Below, piece by piece: positions 34,901-46,589 of a stretch of 64,000 nt of DNA. Every line of letters starts with the position of its first letter. Position 1 is the stretch's first letter. The translations under genes and the position numbers were made by a program. The stretch comes from Calliphora vicina (Eukaryota > Arthropoda > Insecta > Diptera > Calliphoridae): contig NC_088781.1 in assembly GCF_958450345.1 (NCBI RefSeq), positions 22,907,857-22,971,856 of the forward strand. Reading direction: 5' to 3'. The notes beneath the pieces are model-generated. The model saw only the letters and a list, made by a program, of their open reading frames with translations, was not told the origin of the DNA and ran no database searches.

Positions 34901-35198
34901 CATAAATTTGACAAAATGTTAGGCATTATTTTTCTATTTGATTCAGAGTATAAAACATATGAATATCCTCCCACAATAAATGGATATTCTTTCCGGAACA
35001 TTTCTAGTTACATCCGGTTAAATATTTTACAGGAAATTTTCCAACTATTTCAAGTATCCTACCCTTATTACAATCCGATCAGAAGATATAACCCGCCAAA
35101 GTTTACTGATTTTCAGTGTTCAAAAAAACATACCATTTTTAGGTAATTTGGTCCGCTTTCAGATACAGTATCTCGAGAACTAGATAACAGATCTTTAT

Positions 35199-35860
35199 TA
35201 TACCCTTCACCTTCGTGAGAAGGGTATATATAATTTTGTCATTCTGTTTGTAATTTTCACAATATAATTTTCCGACCCTATAAAGTATATATATTCTGGA
35301 TCCTTATAGATAGCGGAGTCGATTAAGCCTTGTTCGTCTGTCTGTTGAAATCAATTTTCTGAAGACCCCAGATATCTTCGGGATGCAAATCTTCAATAAT
35401 TCTGTTAGACGTGCTATCGACAAATTTCCTTTTTAAAATCAACAAAATCGGTCCACAAATGGCTGAGATATGGGCAAAAAACCAGGACAAGCTCGATTTT
35501 TTACCTATATCTAGATTACTAAGTCATTAATATAGACAACATGGATATCTAATGATAGATATTTCGAAGACCTTTGCAACGACGTTTATAAGACCATATT
35601 AAGTTGGACATATAAAAGGTCAAAATCGAACAAAATATTTTTTAAACCGAATTTTTTTTTCACCCAAAAATTTAAATTTAAATAAGTAAAAAAAAAATTA
35701 TTTAAATAACAATGCGAAAGAAAAATTTCCAAAAAATTTAAAAAACAACTGGTAAAAAATGTTGTTTATCTAAAAATATTTAAAATTTGTATTTTAAGAT
35801 ATAATTTGGTGAAGGGTATATAAGATTCAGCACAACCGAATATAGCTCTCTTACTTGGTA
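35199..35860 (+). repeat. DINE-1-like repeat, subfamily A, full-length reference copy
   Basis: Begins 'tatacccttcaccttcgtga' with a hairpin ('cttcaccttcgtgagaag'), then 'ttccgaccctataaagtata', 'gcggagtcgattaagccttg', 'ttcgtctgtctgttg', the central blocks, an A/T-rich part, 'ttggtgaagggtata', a hairpin region 'ttcagcacaaccgaa' and 'tagctctcttacttgg'. Compare Drosophila DINE-1, with 'tataccc' start, 'ccataaagtatatatattc' block and 'ctctcttgttt' end (recalled pattern). It interrupts repeat C. Confidence 0.7.
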
Positions 35861-36280
35861 TTTTTTAATTTTATTGATAGATCTAGTTATTAAAAAAAGA
35901 ATAAACAAAACTTATACAGTTTGTTTTGTGTTTGTCCAAGTAATTCGATATTTACCAACTATCCATTTATTCAATATTTCAATATTTTTATGGAAAATAA
36001 AAATAAAACTACAAAGTACTATATTTGCCATATTTTGCAAATAAGTTCTTTGATTATTTCTTTACCTAAAAAATGTCCAGCTTGCGTACTTGCCCCATTT
36101 TTTGCAAGAGCTAACATTTTGAAAAAAGACTTGGTTCCAAAAATGTGTTGCATGCATTTTTGGGCAAATTATGAAACTGTGAAATTCCATTGGATATACC
36201 TTCCTTTACGGATTGTGAACAATATTTAAAAAAAAAAATTCAAAATAAATTTAAAAAAAAAACAAATATTTTTTGAAATA

Positions 36281-37197
36281 CAGTGGAGTCGGGTTAGAGT
36301 GAACACTAACTGGATAGTATGAACACACAAATTTTTACATTGGAGACTCTAAAAAAAGAAGATCGCCTACCTCTATAGAGTGAACTTTAGTTTTTTTTTG
36401 CAAAAGAATTTAAAATCAAAAGTTTTTATTTGTTATTTTTTGTCTACAGGCAGTTTTGACTCTCATTAGTATTTTTATACCACTTAAACTAAGTTTCATT
36501 ATTTTTTTACACACATTTTTTATACAACACCGTTATTTCTGTTTTGGTTTTTCTGAGATTTTTGAATTTTTTTGACCCTACTATTTGTATAGCTATATAA
36601 ACCCAAAAAAATCTTTCAATAAAAGTTTAGCAAGAAATAATTAAAGATATGGACAATAGAGTGGGAGTTACAGTTCTAGCAAATAAATTTGGTGTAGCAA
36701 AGTCCACAATATGTGGCATTAAAAACTATAAAGTACAATTATACCACAATAAAAGTGCTATAAATAAAAAAAACTTTGCGAAAAGCGGAATGTCCCATTG
36801 ACTTTTAAAGCAGCGATGTAAAAATTTACGTATCAGTGGAGAAATGCTTAAAGCAAAATAAAAGAAAATACACGAGCAGTTACACGAGCAGTTACACGAT
36901 CAGGAGGATTCAATGCAAACGCAGGCTTCAAGGGTATAAAGCAGCAACTCAAGCTGTTCAACTTTTTGGAAATATCATAGTTTTACAAATTTCGTGATTT
37001 ACCAGTACAAAAAGCAAAAGTACATGTACAAAACAAGCAACCATTAATGATTTATTTGTTCCTTTATAAAAATATAATAAAATGTACATTTTTGACATAA
37101 AATTTTTTTATTATTTTTTCAGTCTCGATTAAGTGAATTTATTGGATAAAGTGAACATGCCTTGCATTAATTGGTTCAGTCTATCCCGACCCCACTG
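36281..37197 (+). mobile_element. Tigger/pogo-type transposon, deleted, with TA flanks
   Basis: Termini 'cagtggagtcgggttagagt' and, inverted, 'cagtggggtcgggatagact' pair over 24 bp with three mismatches. TA flanks at 36279-36280 and 37198-37199. 917 bp; carries only the 5' part of a transposase frame. The ends and the encoded helix-turn-helix both fit the pogo/Tigger group. Confidence 0.9.
36631..36960 (+). pseudogene. Tigger/pogo transposase, N-terminal CENP-B-like DNA-binding part
   Basis: Open for 56 codons from 36631: QEIIKDMDNRVGVTVLANKF, then GVAKSTICGIKNYK, the classic CENP-B/pogo helix-turn-helix. A stop lies just upstream (TAG 36628) and TGA ends the frame at 36799. After that, in shifting frames, KNLRISGEMLKAK and GGFNANAGFKG correspond to the second DNA-binding half (family: GF..S.GWL.RF). 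A 14-bp tandem duplication ('cgagcagttacacg') lies at about 36873. The DDE catalytic domain is wholly deleted. Confidence 0.82.
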
Positions 37198-37751
37198 TAT
37201 TTTACAAAAAATTTAAAAATAAAATTATAAATTTCTTTTTTTTTATAAAAAGAAACATAAAAATTTAAAAATTTTTGAAAAATATTTTATTCTACTTCCC
37301 ATAAAATTGATTTTTTCACAAATTTCAACTCATAAAAGGAGTAGACCCATTTTCAAACACTCATTTCATAGATTGATCAATTATACTGTGTGTAATTTTT
37401 TAAGTCATGGAAATGTAACCATATACGGACACCACTTCGTGATAAAAGACCAAAAAAAAGACACGTGTCTCCCAGTTTTGCCCAAAGTCATGCACTTTTT
37501 TATGGGCTCAAAGGATTTTACAAACATATATGCAAAAACGTGTACATGTGAACCTTAAGCTAAAATGTAAACAAAGCAATGCGTGTTTGTCCAATTTGTT
37601 GCTGTAAATTAAATAATAGAAACAATTAAACAGTATTGATTTCGCTCTGTTTTAAGTGAGAGTTGTTATAGAAAACAAAGAAGAAGACTTTAGTAATTCA
37701 AAGTCACTTAAAAACTTTTGAAGGTGTTTTTTGTTTGTTTTCTAACTCCCA

Positions 37752-37853
37752 TATGCATAATTTAAATTTATCAAAGGTTTATAAAACAAAATTTCCATTC
37801 AAAATGTGTTTTATAAACCTTTGACAAATTTAAAAACTGTTTATGCATTATGA
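37752..37853. repeat. About 100-bp near-perfect hairpin
   Basis: 'tatcaaaggtttataaaaca' at about 37770 is mirrored by 'tgttttataaacctttgaca' at about 37808, extended outwards by 'tgcataatttaaat' and 'aaactgtttatgca'. The loop is about 10 bp. It could be a MITE or an RNA hairpin; no coding content. Confidence 0.65.
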
Positions 37854-37859
37854 ATCAAT

Positions 37860-38672
37860 GAAGTTTAATAAAAAAAAATGGGAAGGGTCGGAACAAATGG
37901 TGAGTCACCTCCCATATAAATTAAATAGTTATTTCTAACTATTTTGTGAACTATAATTGCTAGATTCTTTAAACTTAGTCTAAATGGCTCATTTATTATT
38001 TTGCATAGTTTCGCAGAAATTGTTCGGGATTGGAATAGTGGGCGTGGCCCTATACAAAGTAAATAATTAATTTTGAATATCTGTAGAACTATAATTGTAA
38101 AAGTGTTTAAGCTTTTTACGAATTAATTTCTTATTACTGTGCTTAGTTTATCTGCATATAGACGTAATTAGATTAGAGGGCGTAGCACCTCCCATACAGA
38201 GTAAATATTGATTTCGAATATCTGTGGAACCAAAATGGGAGGGGCCGGAAAAGGAGGTGAATCACCTTCCATACAAAGTAATGACTGCAAGGTTATACAA
38301 ACTTTGTCCTCATAGCTCTCTTACCATTTTACAGAGATTGTCTGAAAATGGTCAATTTATTACCATTCTACGGAGGTTAGCTAAAAACGAATTTATTCCT
38401 GATACCTGTGCAAAGTTTAGCTAAGCGTGATCGGCGTATTCCCTTATAAAGGAAAGTTAAAGTAAAGCTTGATATGAGTTATTTTTTTACACAAAAGATT
38501 TAAAAATGGGTGGATCAGAACAGTGTAGTAGTATCTCCCATACCAAATTAGTTAGTTATATTTTGCATGTGTTATTTTCATACCTTTGTACGTAGTTAGG
38601 TTGTATCAGAAATCATTAATATTTTTTAATTTTACTAGGGTAGGGGTAGCGAAGTGCACCGTGTTATGCTAG
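37860..38672 (+). mobile_element. Non-autonomous Helitron-like element, 3' end recognised
   Basis: The 3' end reads 'ggtagcgaagtgcaccgtgt' then 'tatgctag' followed by T, i.e. a short GC-rich stem region a few bases before CTAG/T, as in insect Helitrons. Upstream are repeated modules such as 'gggaggggccggaaaaggag', 'cacctcccatacaga' and 'tgggcgtggcc'. The 5' end (expected A/TC) could not be fixed, so the start is approximate. The 66-residue frame at 38224-38424 is within it and spurious. Confidence 0.5.
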
Positions 38673-38680
38673 TAATAATA

Positions 38681-38985
38681 AAGCTGCCTAAAAGTATGCT
38701 TTAGTTTATAATAATTTAATAGATTATGGCCCAAAACACTTAATTCCTAAGATTGTTCTTACTTACTTATATTGACCTACCTAAACGGTGTTAAAAATCT
38801 TTCCTAGGAAGTTCATATGTTCTAGAAAGTTGTTTATTGAGATCTTAGGTACATTTTTGTAGTTGATTGTTTTCTTGAATTTTGAACGCTTTGCTGCCTA
38901 TGGACCTGAACAGGGAAAAAAGATAAAAAAAATCGATTTTTTTAAATTTTTTTGCGATTTTGATCTTGAAGATGAAGTTGCACTG
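38681..38985 (+). repeat. Dispersed repeat P, copy 2
   Basis: Collinear with 3609-3835: 'aagctgcctaaaagtatgct', 'ttagtttataataatttaat', 'gttcatatgttctagaaagt', 'acatttttgtagttgattgt', 'gcgattttgatcttga'. It contains about 70 bp not in copy 1 (around 38755-38805) and lacks the outer left arm, so the palindrome is incomplete. Confidence 0.7.
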
Positions 38986-38989
38986 TGTA

Positions 38990-41900
38990 GTTGAATCTTA
39001 GATTTTTCAAAATTCTCCTAAATATTCCCTACAATCCACTGTAACTCACTTAAATATCAATACAAAACTAAATTTTTGCCATTATTGGCCTCGAGCTTCT
39101 TTTTTTTATTATTTATTTTGCATTGAAATGTGTGTGTGTACGGTTTTTTATTAAAAACTTTTTTTTGTTCCACAAATACATGTAGAAAAGTGCAATTTGC
39201 ATTTATTCGTTTGGAGTAGTTTGAACTTACAATCCAATAGTTGTTTGTTCTTGTATTTAGGTTTTTACACCTAGATTTTTTTATTTTTTTGTATTACAGC
39301 AACAAAAACTACACTTATTCAGTATTCAATTCATTTAACCATAAAATCTAGGGTTTTGTTCATGTCCGGTTAAAAAAAAAAAAAAGTTCAGCTAAAGTTT
39401 TTTGCATTCAGCATTGTTTTAACAGCCTCTAAATAGATTTATGGTATTTATTGAGTGGTGGATGGTAAATTATGTAGTTTTGTAAAGTTTTTGTTCTGTA
39501 ATACTTTGACAAGTACGGGTATTTATAAAATTTACCAAGTATATTGCAATTAGTTTGAATTTAGTTACATACAAGTACAAATGTACTGTCTAGTGAACTG
39601 TAAGTTATAATGAATTAATGATTGCATTGTAATGAATAATGTTGTACTGAATATTAAGATAATAAAGTAAGTTTTTGTTATTTAGATTAGTTTTAATGCA
39701 ATCAATTCGTATGTTTTCAAAGCAAGGTGGTGAACAGCCTGTATCTAACCTTGTGTTCAAAGAAACTGGTCATAAATTTCAATTTTTGGAAGCTTATGTC
39801 ATTATCGAAGTAGTAGTTTAGCAGATACGGATTTATTTTTTCCAATCGACCCCACTGTGCACCACTTTAACATCTTACTTAAACTGTCTCATTTCGAAAA
39901 AGTATGGTCCAATGATTCTCTGCTTAAATTGACCACATAATATTTTGCAGTTCTAAAATAAGATTTAACTGCTACTCGTAAAAGCATTTTTTATGGAAAA
40001 CAAATTTTTAACATAATAAATTTCTGTTTAATTCATCATTAATTGTAATGAATTCATTTAAAAACAAGCATATTAATTTATTTATGTAACATGCACAAAA
40101 TGTATTCTCTTAACAGGTTAATTAAGTTGGGCAATTTGTTGTAGTTTTTTCTGTTTTGTAAATTTATTTATTATATTATTTGTTTAATGCAGCAAAATAT
40201 ATTTGCGAACATTTTTGCAACTAATTAATTTTTATGTCATTTTGTTTGAGGTGCATAAATATTTGAAATGCAGTCATACAAATAACTGCAAAAATATGTG
40301 AATGAACATTTAAAGGAGTCAGAGTTTTCAAATTTATTTATAAGTAAAGAAGACAGAATCTTTAAAGGTAATATTAAGCACTCATGAGGGAAAAAATAGA
40401 AAAATATCCTGATTTTACACAACTTTTACAGTTACTAATGAAAATTATACAAAAGCCTAAAAGTATGCTGCACTATTAAATAATATTGCACTCATGAGAG
40501 AAAGTATAGAAGAATACTATGATTTTACAGTTACTAATGAAAATTTTCCTCAAGCCTAAAAGTATGCTGTACTTAATAAACAGTTTGTGTAAATAGCTGT
40601 ATTGTTTAAAAACTCTCAACTGATGATCTCATTTGCTATAGAATTTGATAAGAATTTGAAAATTTAAATGAATTTCTTGAACTTTTCATTTGTTTTTGAC
40701 ATATTTTTATAGTTGAAACTGTGAACTGCCCAAATCTATTAATCAATTTCAATTAATTGATATGAAATAGCAAAAAAAATTCTTTTGATCTGTATCAATA
40801 TCCAATTACAAAACCATATGGATTGCACTTCAAACAAATGAAATCATGCAAAAAAAATTTAAATAAAATTAAACACAACCTGACAACATATGATGGTACT
40901 AAGATTTAATTTAATGTTAATTGAAATGTATTTATTTAATAAATAATAAAACAAAAGCAAACAAAAAAAACCAAAAGTAAAAATTCCATTCAACAAGCAA
41001 GTTGAAGAAATGTCTGTCATTGCATATTTTTATAATATGGAATGTGTGTGACATTTTGTCAGTATTTCTTTTAAATTATATGAAATTTATTTCAATATTA
41101 TTTTAAAACTGCATTGAAAATTGAACTCATAAAGGAGGAAAATATATTTTTTGCTTGCCTGCTTTCTTTCCCAGTTACAACAAAACTTTATCCTTTTCTT
41201 TAAAATGTTTGTAAGGCAAAAAAAATATACTATAAACACACCCCATTATGAACAATTTTCTGGTAAAATTTTCAAAAGAAAAACTTTGTTTTTTCACCCT
41301 TTCAATGTTTTTATCTGTAAACAAAACAAAAAGTAAGAAAAAATAAACAAAATTGTCGTTAAGTAGAAGAAACGGGGGAAATGTATGAAATAATGAATAT
41401 TATCTTAGAAGAAAAATAAATGTTGTGAAAAAGAAACGAGCTTAAAGTAGCAATAAAGCGCTAGGTTTAAGAAACAACAAGAAATTTAATGTTGAAACTG
41501 AAATCGGTTGGGGCCATAAAAATGGGGAAAATTTTCAAAAATTAAACAAAGCAACTCCTCAATACTTTTAATAACATTTATTTGAATGTAGGTATTTTAG
41601 CTGGTAAAATAGTATAAAATAAATATTGACATAATTCCACTTAGCTGCTTTTGCCTCTAAAAAGATGATATAAAGTCTTAAATCTTTCACAAATTACTAG
41701 TTCAACTCAAATAACATTCCCCTAAATACCTTAATTTATTATAAATTTCAGATTTAATCACTATTTATTTCAAACCATTTAAATCCCTTCAATTATTTAT
41801 TTAATAAAACACTGATACTGTATAATTTTCTGCAATTTTATTTTCCTTAAAATTTCAACAAATATTTATTTAATTATTATGTTAAGCTCTGTGATTTTAT

Positions 41901-42300
41901 TATTCATAACAATAGTTGTTCTTTTGCAAATTGCCTTTTTTTGTCATATAACACTAAAGTAAACAATTTATTTGTTTGCTAATAAATAATTTATTATTTA
42001 TTAAACAAGTTAATGAATTTTAATTTGTGTTAAAGATAAACAAACAAAAAATTTACAAATATTATTTATTTTATATTATCTGCAACATATTTTTTCTTTT
42101 AACTTAATTATCAATTTCAATTTGTTACAATGTAATTTGAATTTTATTTTATTACATTTTAATTTAGTTTAAATTCATATATTTTTTTGTAATATCACTC
42201 TCGCCTGGCTTCCATAAATATTTTTATTTTTTTTATCTAAAAATTTGTATGCCGGCATAGTTTTTTTATTTTATTATTTATTTAATTTAAAAAAAATGTT
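38990..42300. other. A/T-rich downstream region of gene 2
   Basis: No coding exon was recognised. It includes a 110-bp tandem duplication (40379-40585). Because gene 2 is read leftwards and stops at 42341, the part next to 42341 would be its 3' UTR; candidate AATAAA signals on the minus strand lie near 42308-42314. Confidence 0.4.
40379..40585 (+). repeat. Tandem duplication, 110-bp period
   Basis: Units start at 40379 and 40489: 'cactcatgaggga'/'cactcatgagaga', 'gattttac', 'acagttactaatgaaaattt' and 'aagcctaaaagtatgctg'. The second unit has lost about 13 bp around 'cacaactttt'. Confidence 0.75.
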
Positions 42301-42340
42301 TGTTCATTTTATTATTTAATTTTGTTGTTTAAATTGAAAA

Positions 42341-42505
42341 TCATGTGGCATCATCTTTGTCATTTTGTTCGTCCTGTATACTTTTGCCATTTCCATTGGC
42401 CTGTTTGGTTTGATTATCCTCTGTGCCATTGCTGCTTGCACTATTTACGGTTAATTTGGAATTATTTAGCTCAGTTTCTTCGGGTATACGAACTTGGTCT
42501 TGATC
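42341..42505 (-). CDS. Gene 2, terminal coding exon: acidic/polar C-terminal tail
   Basis: On the minus strand a strong acceptor ('ttctttatttttttag') ends at 42506; the exon is read from 42505 to TGA 42343-42341 and gives 54 residues in phase 0, starting DQDQVRIPEETELNNSKL, then a Ser/Asn/Gly-rich part (SASSNGTEDNQ, QANGNGKS) and an acidic end (DEQNDKDDAT). The other two frames close within 13 codons or fewer. GC content and codon choice are clearly above the A/T-rich flanks. It looks like a disordered C-terminal tail; the family is not recognised. The 88-residue plus-strand frame at 42322-42588 is its shadow. Upstream exons proposed at 45655-45578 and 58502-58421 fit its phase. Confidence 0.62.
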   Translation of the reverse strand, partial: DQDQVRIPEETELNNSKLTVNSASSNGTEDNQTKQANGNGKSIQDEQNDKDDAT

Positions 42506-42763
42506 CTAAAAAAATAAAGAACAACATTTATATTAATATTTATTGGTGTTTAAAGCATAGGTTGCGTATAATAAACAATTTCAATTAATATATTAAGTAT
42601 ACGTAGTGTAATTTATACTTTTTACTTAAAATAAATAAATAAACGTGCATCAAAGGTTTATAATTTTTACAAACCAGGCTGGAGTGTTTGTAATTCTCAC
42701 TCAGTCTAAAGTTTTATTTGTATAATAACATTAACTTTCCTTAAGCATTTAGAAAAAGGTTTT

Positions 42764-45191
42764 ATAGACTAGACATAGACTAGACATAGACTAGACATAG
42801 ACTAGACATAGACTAGACATAGACTAGACATAGACTAGACATAGACTAGACATAGACTAGACATAGACTAGACATAGACTAGACATAGACTAGACATAGA
42901 CTAGACATAGACTAGACATAGACTAGACATAGACTAGACATAGACTAGACATAGACTAGACATAGACTAGACATAGACTAGACATAGACTAGACATAGAC
43001 TAGACATAGACTAGACATAGACTAGACATAGACTAGACATAGACTAGACATAGACTAGACATAGACTAGACATAGACTAGACATAGACTAGACATAGACT
43101 AGACATAGACTAGACATAGACTAGACATAGACTAGACATAGACTAGACATAGACTAGACATAGACTAGACATAGACTAGACATAGACTAGACATAGACTA
43201 GACATAGACTAGACATAGACTAGACATAGACTAGACATAGACTAGACATAGACTAGACATAGACTAGACATAGACTAGACATAGACTAGACATAGACTAG
43301 ACATAGACTAGACATAGACTAGACATAGACTAGACATAGACTAGACATAGACTAGACATAGACTAGACATAGACTAGACATAGACTAGACATAGACTAGA
43401 CATAGACTAGACATAGACTAGACATAGACTAGACATAGACTAGACATAGACTAGACATAGACTAGACATAGACTAGACATAGACTAGACATAGACTAGAC
43501 ATAGACTAGACATAGACTAGACATAGACTAGACATAGACTAGACATAGACTAGACATAGACTAGACATAGACTAGACATAGACTAGACATAGACTAGACA
43601 TAGACTAGACATAGACTAGACATAGACTAGACATAGACTAGACATAGACTAGACATAGACTAGACATAGACTAGACATAGACTAGACATAGACTAGACAT
43701 AGACTAGACATAGACTAGACATAGACTAGACATAGACTAGACATAGACTAGACATAGACTAGACATAGACTAGACATAGACTAGACATAGACTAGACATA
43801 GACTAGACATAGACTAGACATAGACTAGACATAGACTAGACATAGACTAGACATAGACTAGACATAGACTAGACATAGACTAGACATAGACTAGACATAG
43901 ACTAGACATAGACTAGACATAGACTAGACATAGACTAGACATAGACTAGACATAGACTAGACATAGACTAGACATAGACTAGACATAGACTAGACATAGA
44001 CTAGACATAGACTAGACATAGACTAGACATAGACTAGACATAGACTAGACATAGACTAGACATAGACTAGACATAGACTAGACATAGACTAGACATAGAC
44101 TAGACATAGACTAGACATAGACTAGACATAGACTAGACATAGACTAGACATAGACTAGACATAGACTAGACATAGACTAGACATAGACTAGACATAGACT
44201 AGACATAGACTAGACATAGACTAGACATAGACTAGACATAGACTAGACATAGACTAGACATAGACTAGACATAGACTAGACATAGACTAGACATAGACTA
44301 GACATAGACTAGACATAGACTAGACATAGACTAGACATAGACTAGACATAGACTAGACATAGACTAGACATAGACTAGACATAGACTAGACATAGACTAG
44401 ACATAGACTAGACATAGACTAGACATAGACTAGACATAGACTAGACATAGACTAGACATAGACTAGACATAGACTAGACATAGACTAGACATAGACTAGA
44501 CATAGACTAGACATAGACTAGACATAGACTAGACATAGACTAGACATAGACTAGACATAGACTAGACATAGACTAGACATAGACTAGACATAGACTAGAC
44601 ATAGACTAGACATAGACTAGACATAGACTAGACATAGACTAGACATAGACTAGACATAGACTAGACATAGACTAGACATAGACTAGACATAGACTAGACA
44701 TAGACTAGACATAGACTAGACATAGACTAGACATAGACTAGACATAGACTAGACATAGACTAGACATAGACTAGACATAGACTAGACATAGACTAGACAT
44801 AGACTAGACATAGACTAGACATAGACTAGACATAGACTAGACATAGACTAGACATAGACTAGACATAGACTAGACATAGACTAGACATAGACTAGACATA
44901 GACTAGACATAGACTAGACATAGACTAGACATAGACTAGACATAGACTAGACATAGACTAGACATAGACTAGACATAGACTAGACATAGACTAGACATAG
45001 ACTAGACATAGACTAGACATAGACTAGACATAGACTAGACATAGACTAGACATAGACTAGACATAGACTAGACATAGACTAGACATAGACTAGACATAGA
45101 CTAGACATAGACTAGACATAGACTAGACATAGACTAGACATAGACTAGACATAGACTAGACATAGACTAGACATAGACTAGACATAGACTA
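42764..45191. repeat. 11-bp satellite array S, copy 1 (unit TAGACTAGACA)
   Basis: From 42765 to 45184 there are exactly 220 units without a change of register, ending with the partial unit 'tagacta'. By eye no substitution is visible. Each unit splits into a 5-mer TAGAC and a 6-mer TAGACA. The array takes up about 79% of the proposed 3,072-bp last intron of gene 2 (42506-45577). On the strand of gene 2 it reads TGTCTAGTCTA. The same unit makes up 60466-64000 in opposite orientation. Array length should be treated with caution because assemblies can mis-size such repeats. Confidence 0.97.
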
Positions 45192-45577
45192 CGAAATTAA
45201 CTCTATAATTTAAAATATTGGCCCTCTTTAATTTCTTCTATTTACCACTCCTGTTTTCCATACAAAAAAACTGGATAAACACACCAAAAAAAGCAAAAAC
45301 CCAAAATAAAATTCAATGTGAAAATGAGATTTTCCACCAACACAAATACTTGTTTCCTCAATTGTTTTCCTTTTGTTCTTTCAAACCATTTTGTTTTTGT
45401 TTTTCGCTCTGCTGGATTCTGTTTGTGTTTTTTTTTTCCTTAGTTTTTATTTTTTACCATCACAAGATGTTTTTCTTATATTTTCAAACGATTTTTGATT
45501 TTTTTATTTTTTGCAGCCCTCCAACAAACAACTATGAAATGTATTGAATGAAGTGTGGATTTGGATGTTTACTTTAC

Positions 45578-45655
45578 CAGCCCCTCAAACTTCCTTTCAG
45601 CGTGGCTGACAGTGTAAGTAGTGCCATGTAAGACAGGGTGCTGATGACGTTGGTG
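45578..45655 (-). CDS. Gene 2, candidate internal exon (78 bp)
   Basis: Minus strand: acceptor 'ccaccaacag' ends at 45656 and the exon is followed by donor 'gtaaag' at 45577. Read in phase 0 it encodes 26 residues ending HGTTYTVSHAERKFEGL and joins in frame to DQDQVRIPEE of the last exon. GC content is far above the flanks. Weak points: the acceptor has a poor pyrimidine tract, another AG 15 bp inside would also keep the frame, and the frame is open upstream, so the exon start is uncertain. On the plus strand a 33-bp alternative (after 'ttactttaccag', before 'gtaagtag') cannot be excluded. The exon lies between the two inverted satellite arrays. Confidence 0.5.
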
Positions 45656-46589
45656 CTGTTGGTGGTTTATTCCAAATGTTTTAAATAAAATAAAAAGTTC
45701 ATTCGTTTTTTTTCCGTACTTTATTTTCGTTTAGTTTTCTTGTGAATTAAATTGTTTTCTTATGGGTAAATGGTACAGTATGCAAAATCACTAATCTCAC
45801 AACATATTTTGGTGAACCTGTATTTAATTGTAAAAATATTTATAAAAAAAAGTTTATTCGCAACACAATCATCCATCAGCATTCGTAAATTTTCGTACTA
45901 TCACATGACAGTGCAATTGTCATATTGCTGATTTTGTCCTGCTGACATTTCCTCAAATGTAGCAAAAGGTCGGATAAAAAACTGTTTTACAGTTAAACTG
46001 AATATGAATAACTAAGCCAGCGTGTTTACACTTCTGTCATCTTTATAAAGTGCCAAGAATAAACGAAAAAAAAAAACAAACAAAAACAAAGGAAGAGCAA
46101 CAAAAATATTGAAGCAAAATTTTCAGTAAACAATATTATAAAAATAATAAAATTTATTTTTGTTTTTTATTTTTATTTATATTGTTGCTACGACTGTTAG
46201 TAAATCTTGGTTGCTGTTATTTTTTATTTTTTTTTTCTTCCATTTTTTCTTAGTATTTTGTAGAGATTTTGTTTTTCTTATGCTTTTGATTTTATAAAGA
46301 AAATTGTTTTGTTTATCAAAAGGAAATTTTGCACAACAGAAAAAACTGTATGTACAAAGAAAACAAACAGAAAAAAACAACAAAAGTAAACGAAATTGAA
46401 AAAGTTCAATAACAAGTTTTTAGATTATCTAATTTCTATAAATATTGTAAATTGTATGTACAGAGGAGATATTTACATGTGAGAAATCTATATGCAGTAA
46501 TACACAAGTATAGTTGGAGTTAGAAATATTCGTACAGCTGAATATTAAGAAATGTTATAAAAAATATTTTTATTTGAGAATTTATCAGG

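Larger units (their letters stand above)
34905..37420 (+). repeat. Dispersed repeat C, copy 2, split twice
   Basis: Parts at 34905-35198, 35861-36280 and 37198-37420 join into the same order as copy 1 at 28885-30930. The first break holds a DINE-like element (35199-35860), the second a Tigger element (36281-37197). Frames at 34916-35146 and 35921-36229 belong to the repeat and have no counterpart frame in copy 1, so they are not genes. Confidence 0.65.

Noticed and set aside
35921..36229. 102-residue plus-strand ORF
   Set aside because: Lies within dispersed repeat C; the corresponding part of copy 1 has no conserved frame.
42322..42588. 88-residue plus-strand ORF rich in His, Cys and Trp
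   Set aside because: Antisense shadow of the gene 2 last exon, whose minus-strand frame has better codon use and a good splice acceptor.
42764..45191. CRISPR-like regularity
   Set aside because: Units are contiguous 11-mers with no unique spacers, in clearly eukaryotic DNA; it is a simple satellite.
45218..45547. 109-residue plus-strand ORF
   Set aside because: Phe/Gln/Lys-rich translation of T- and A-rich DNA with no domain; the real signal near it is the minus-strand exon at 45578-45655.
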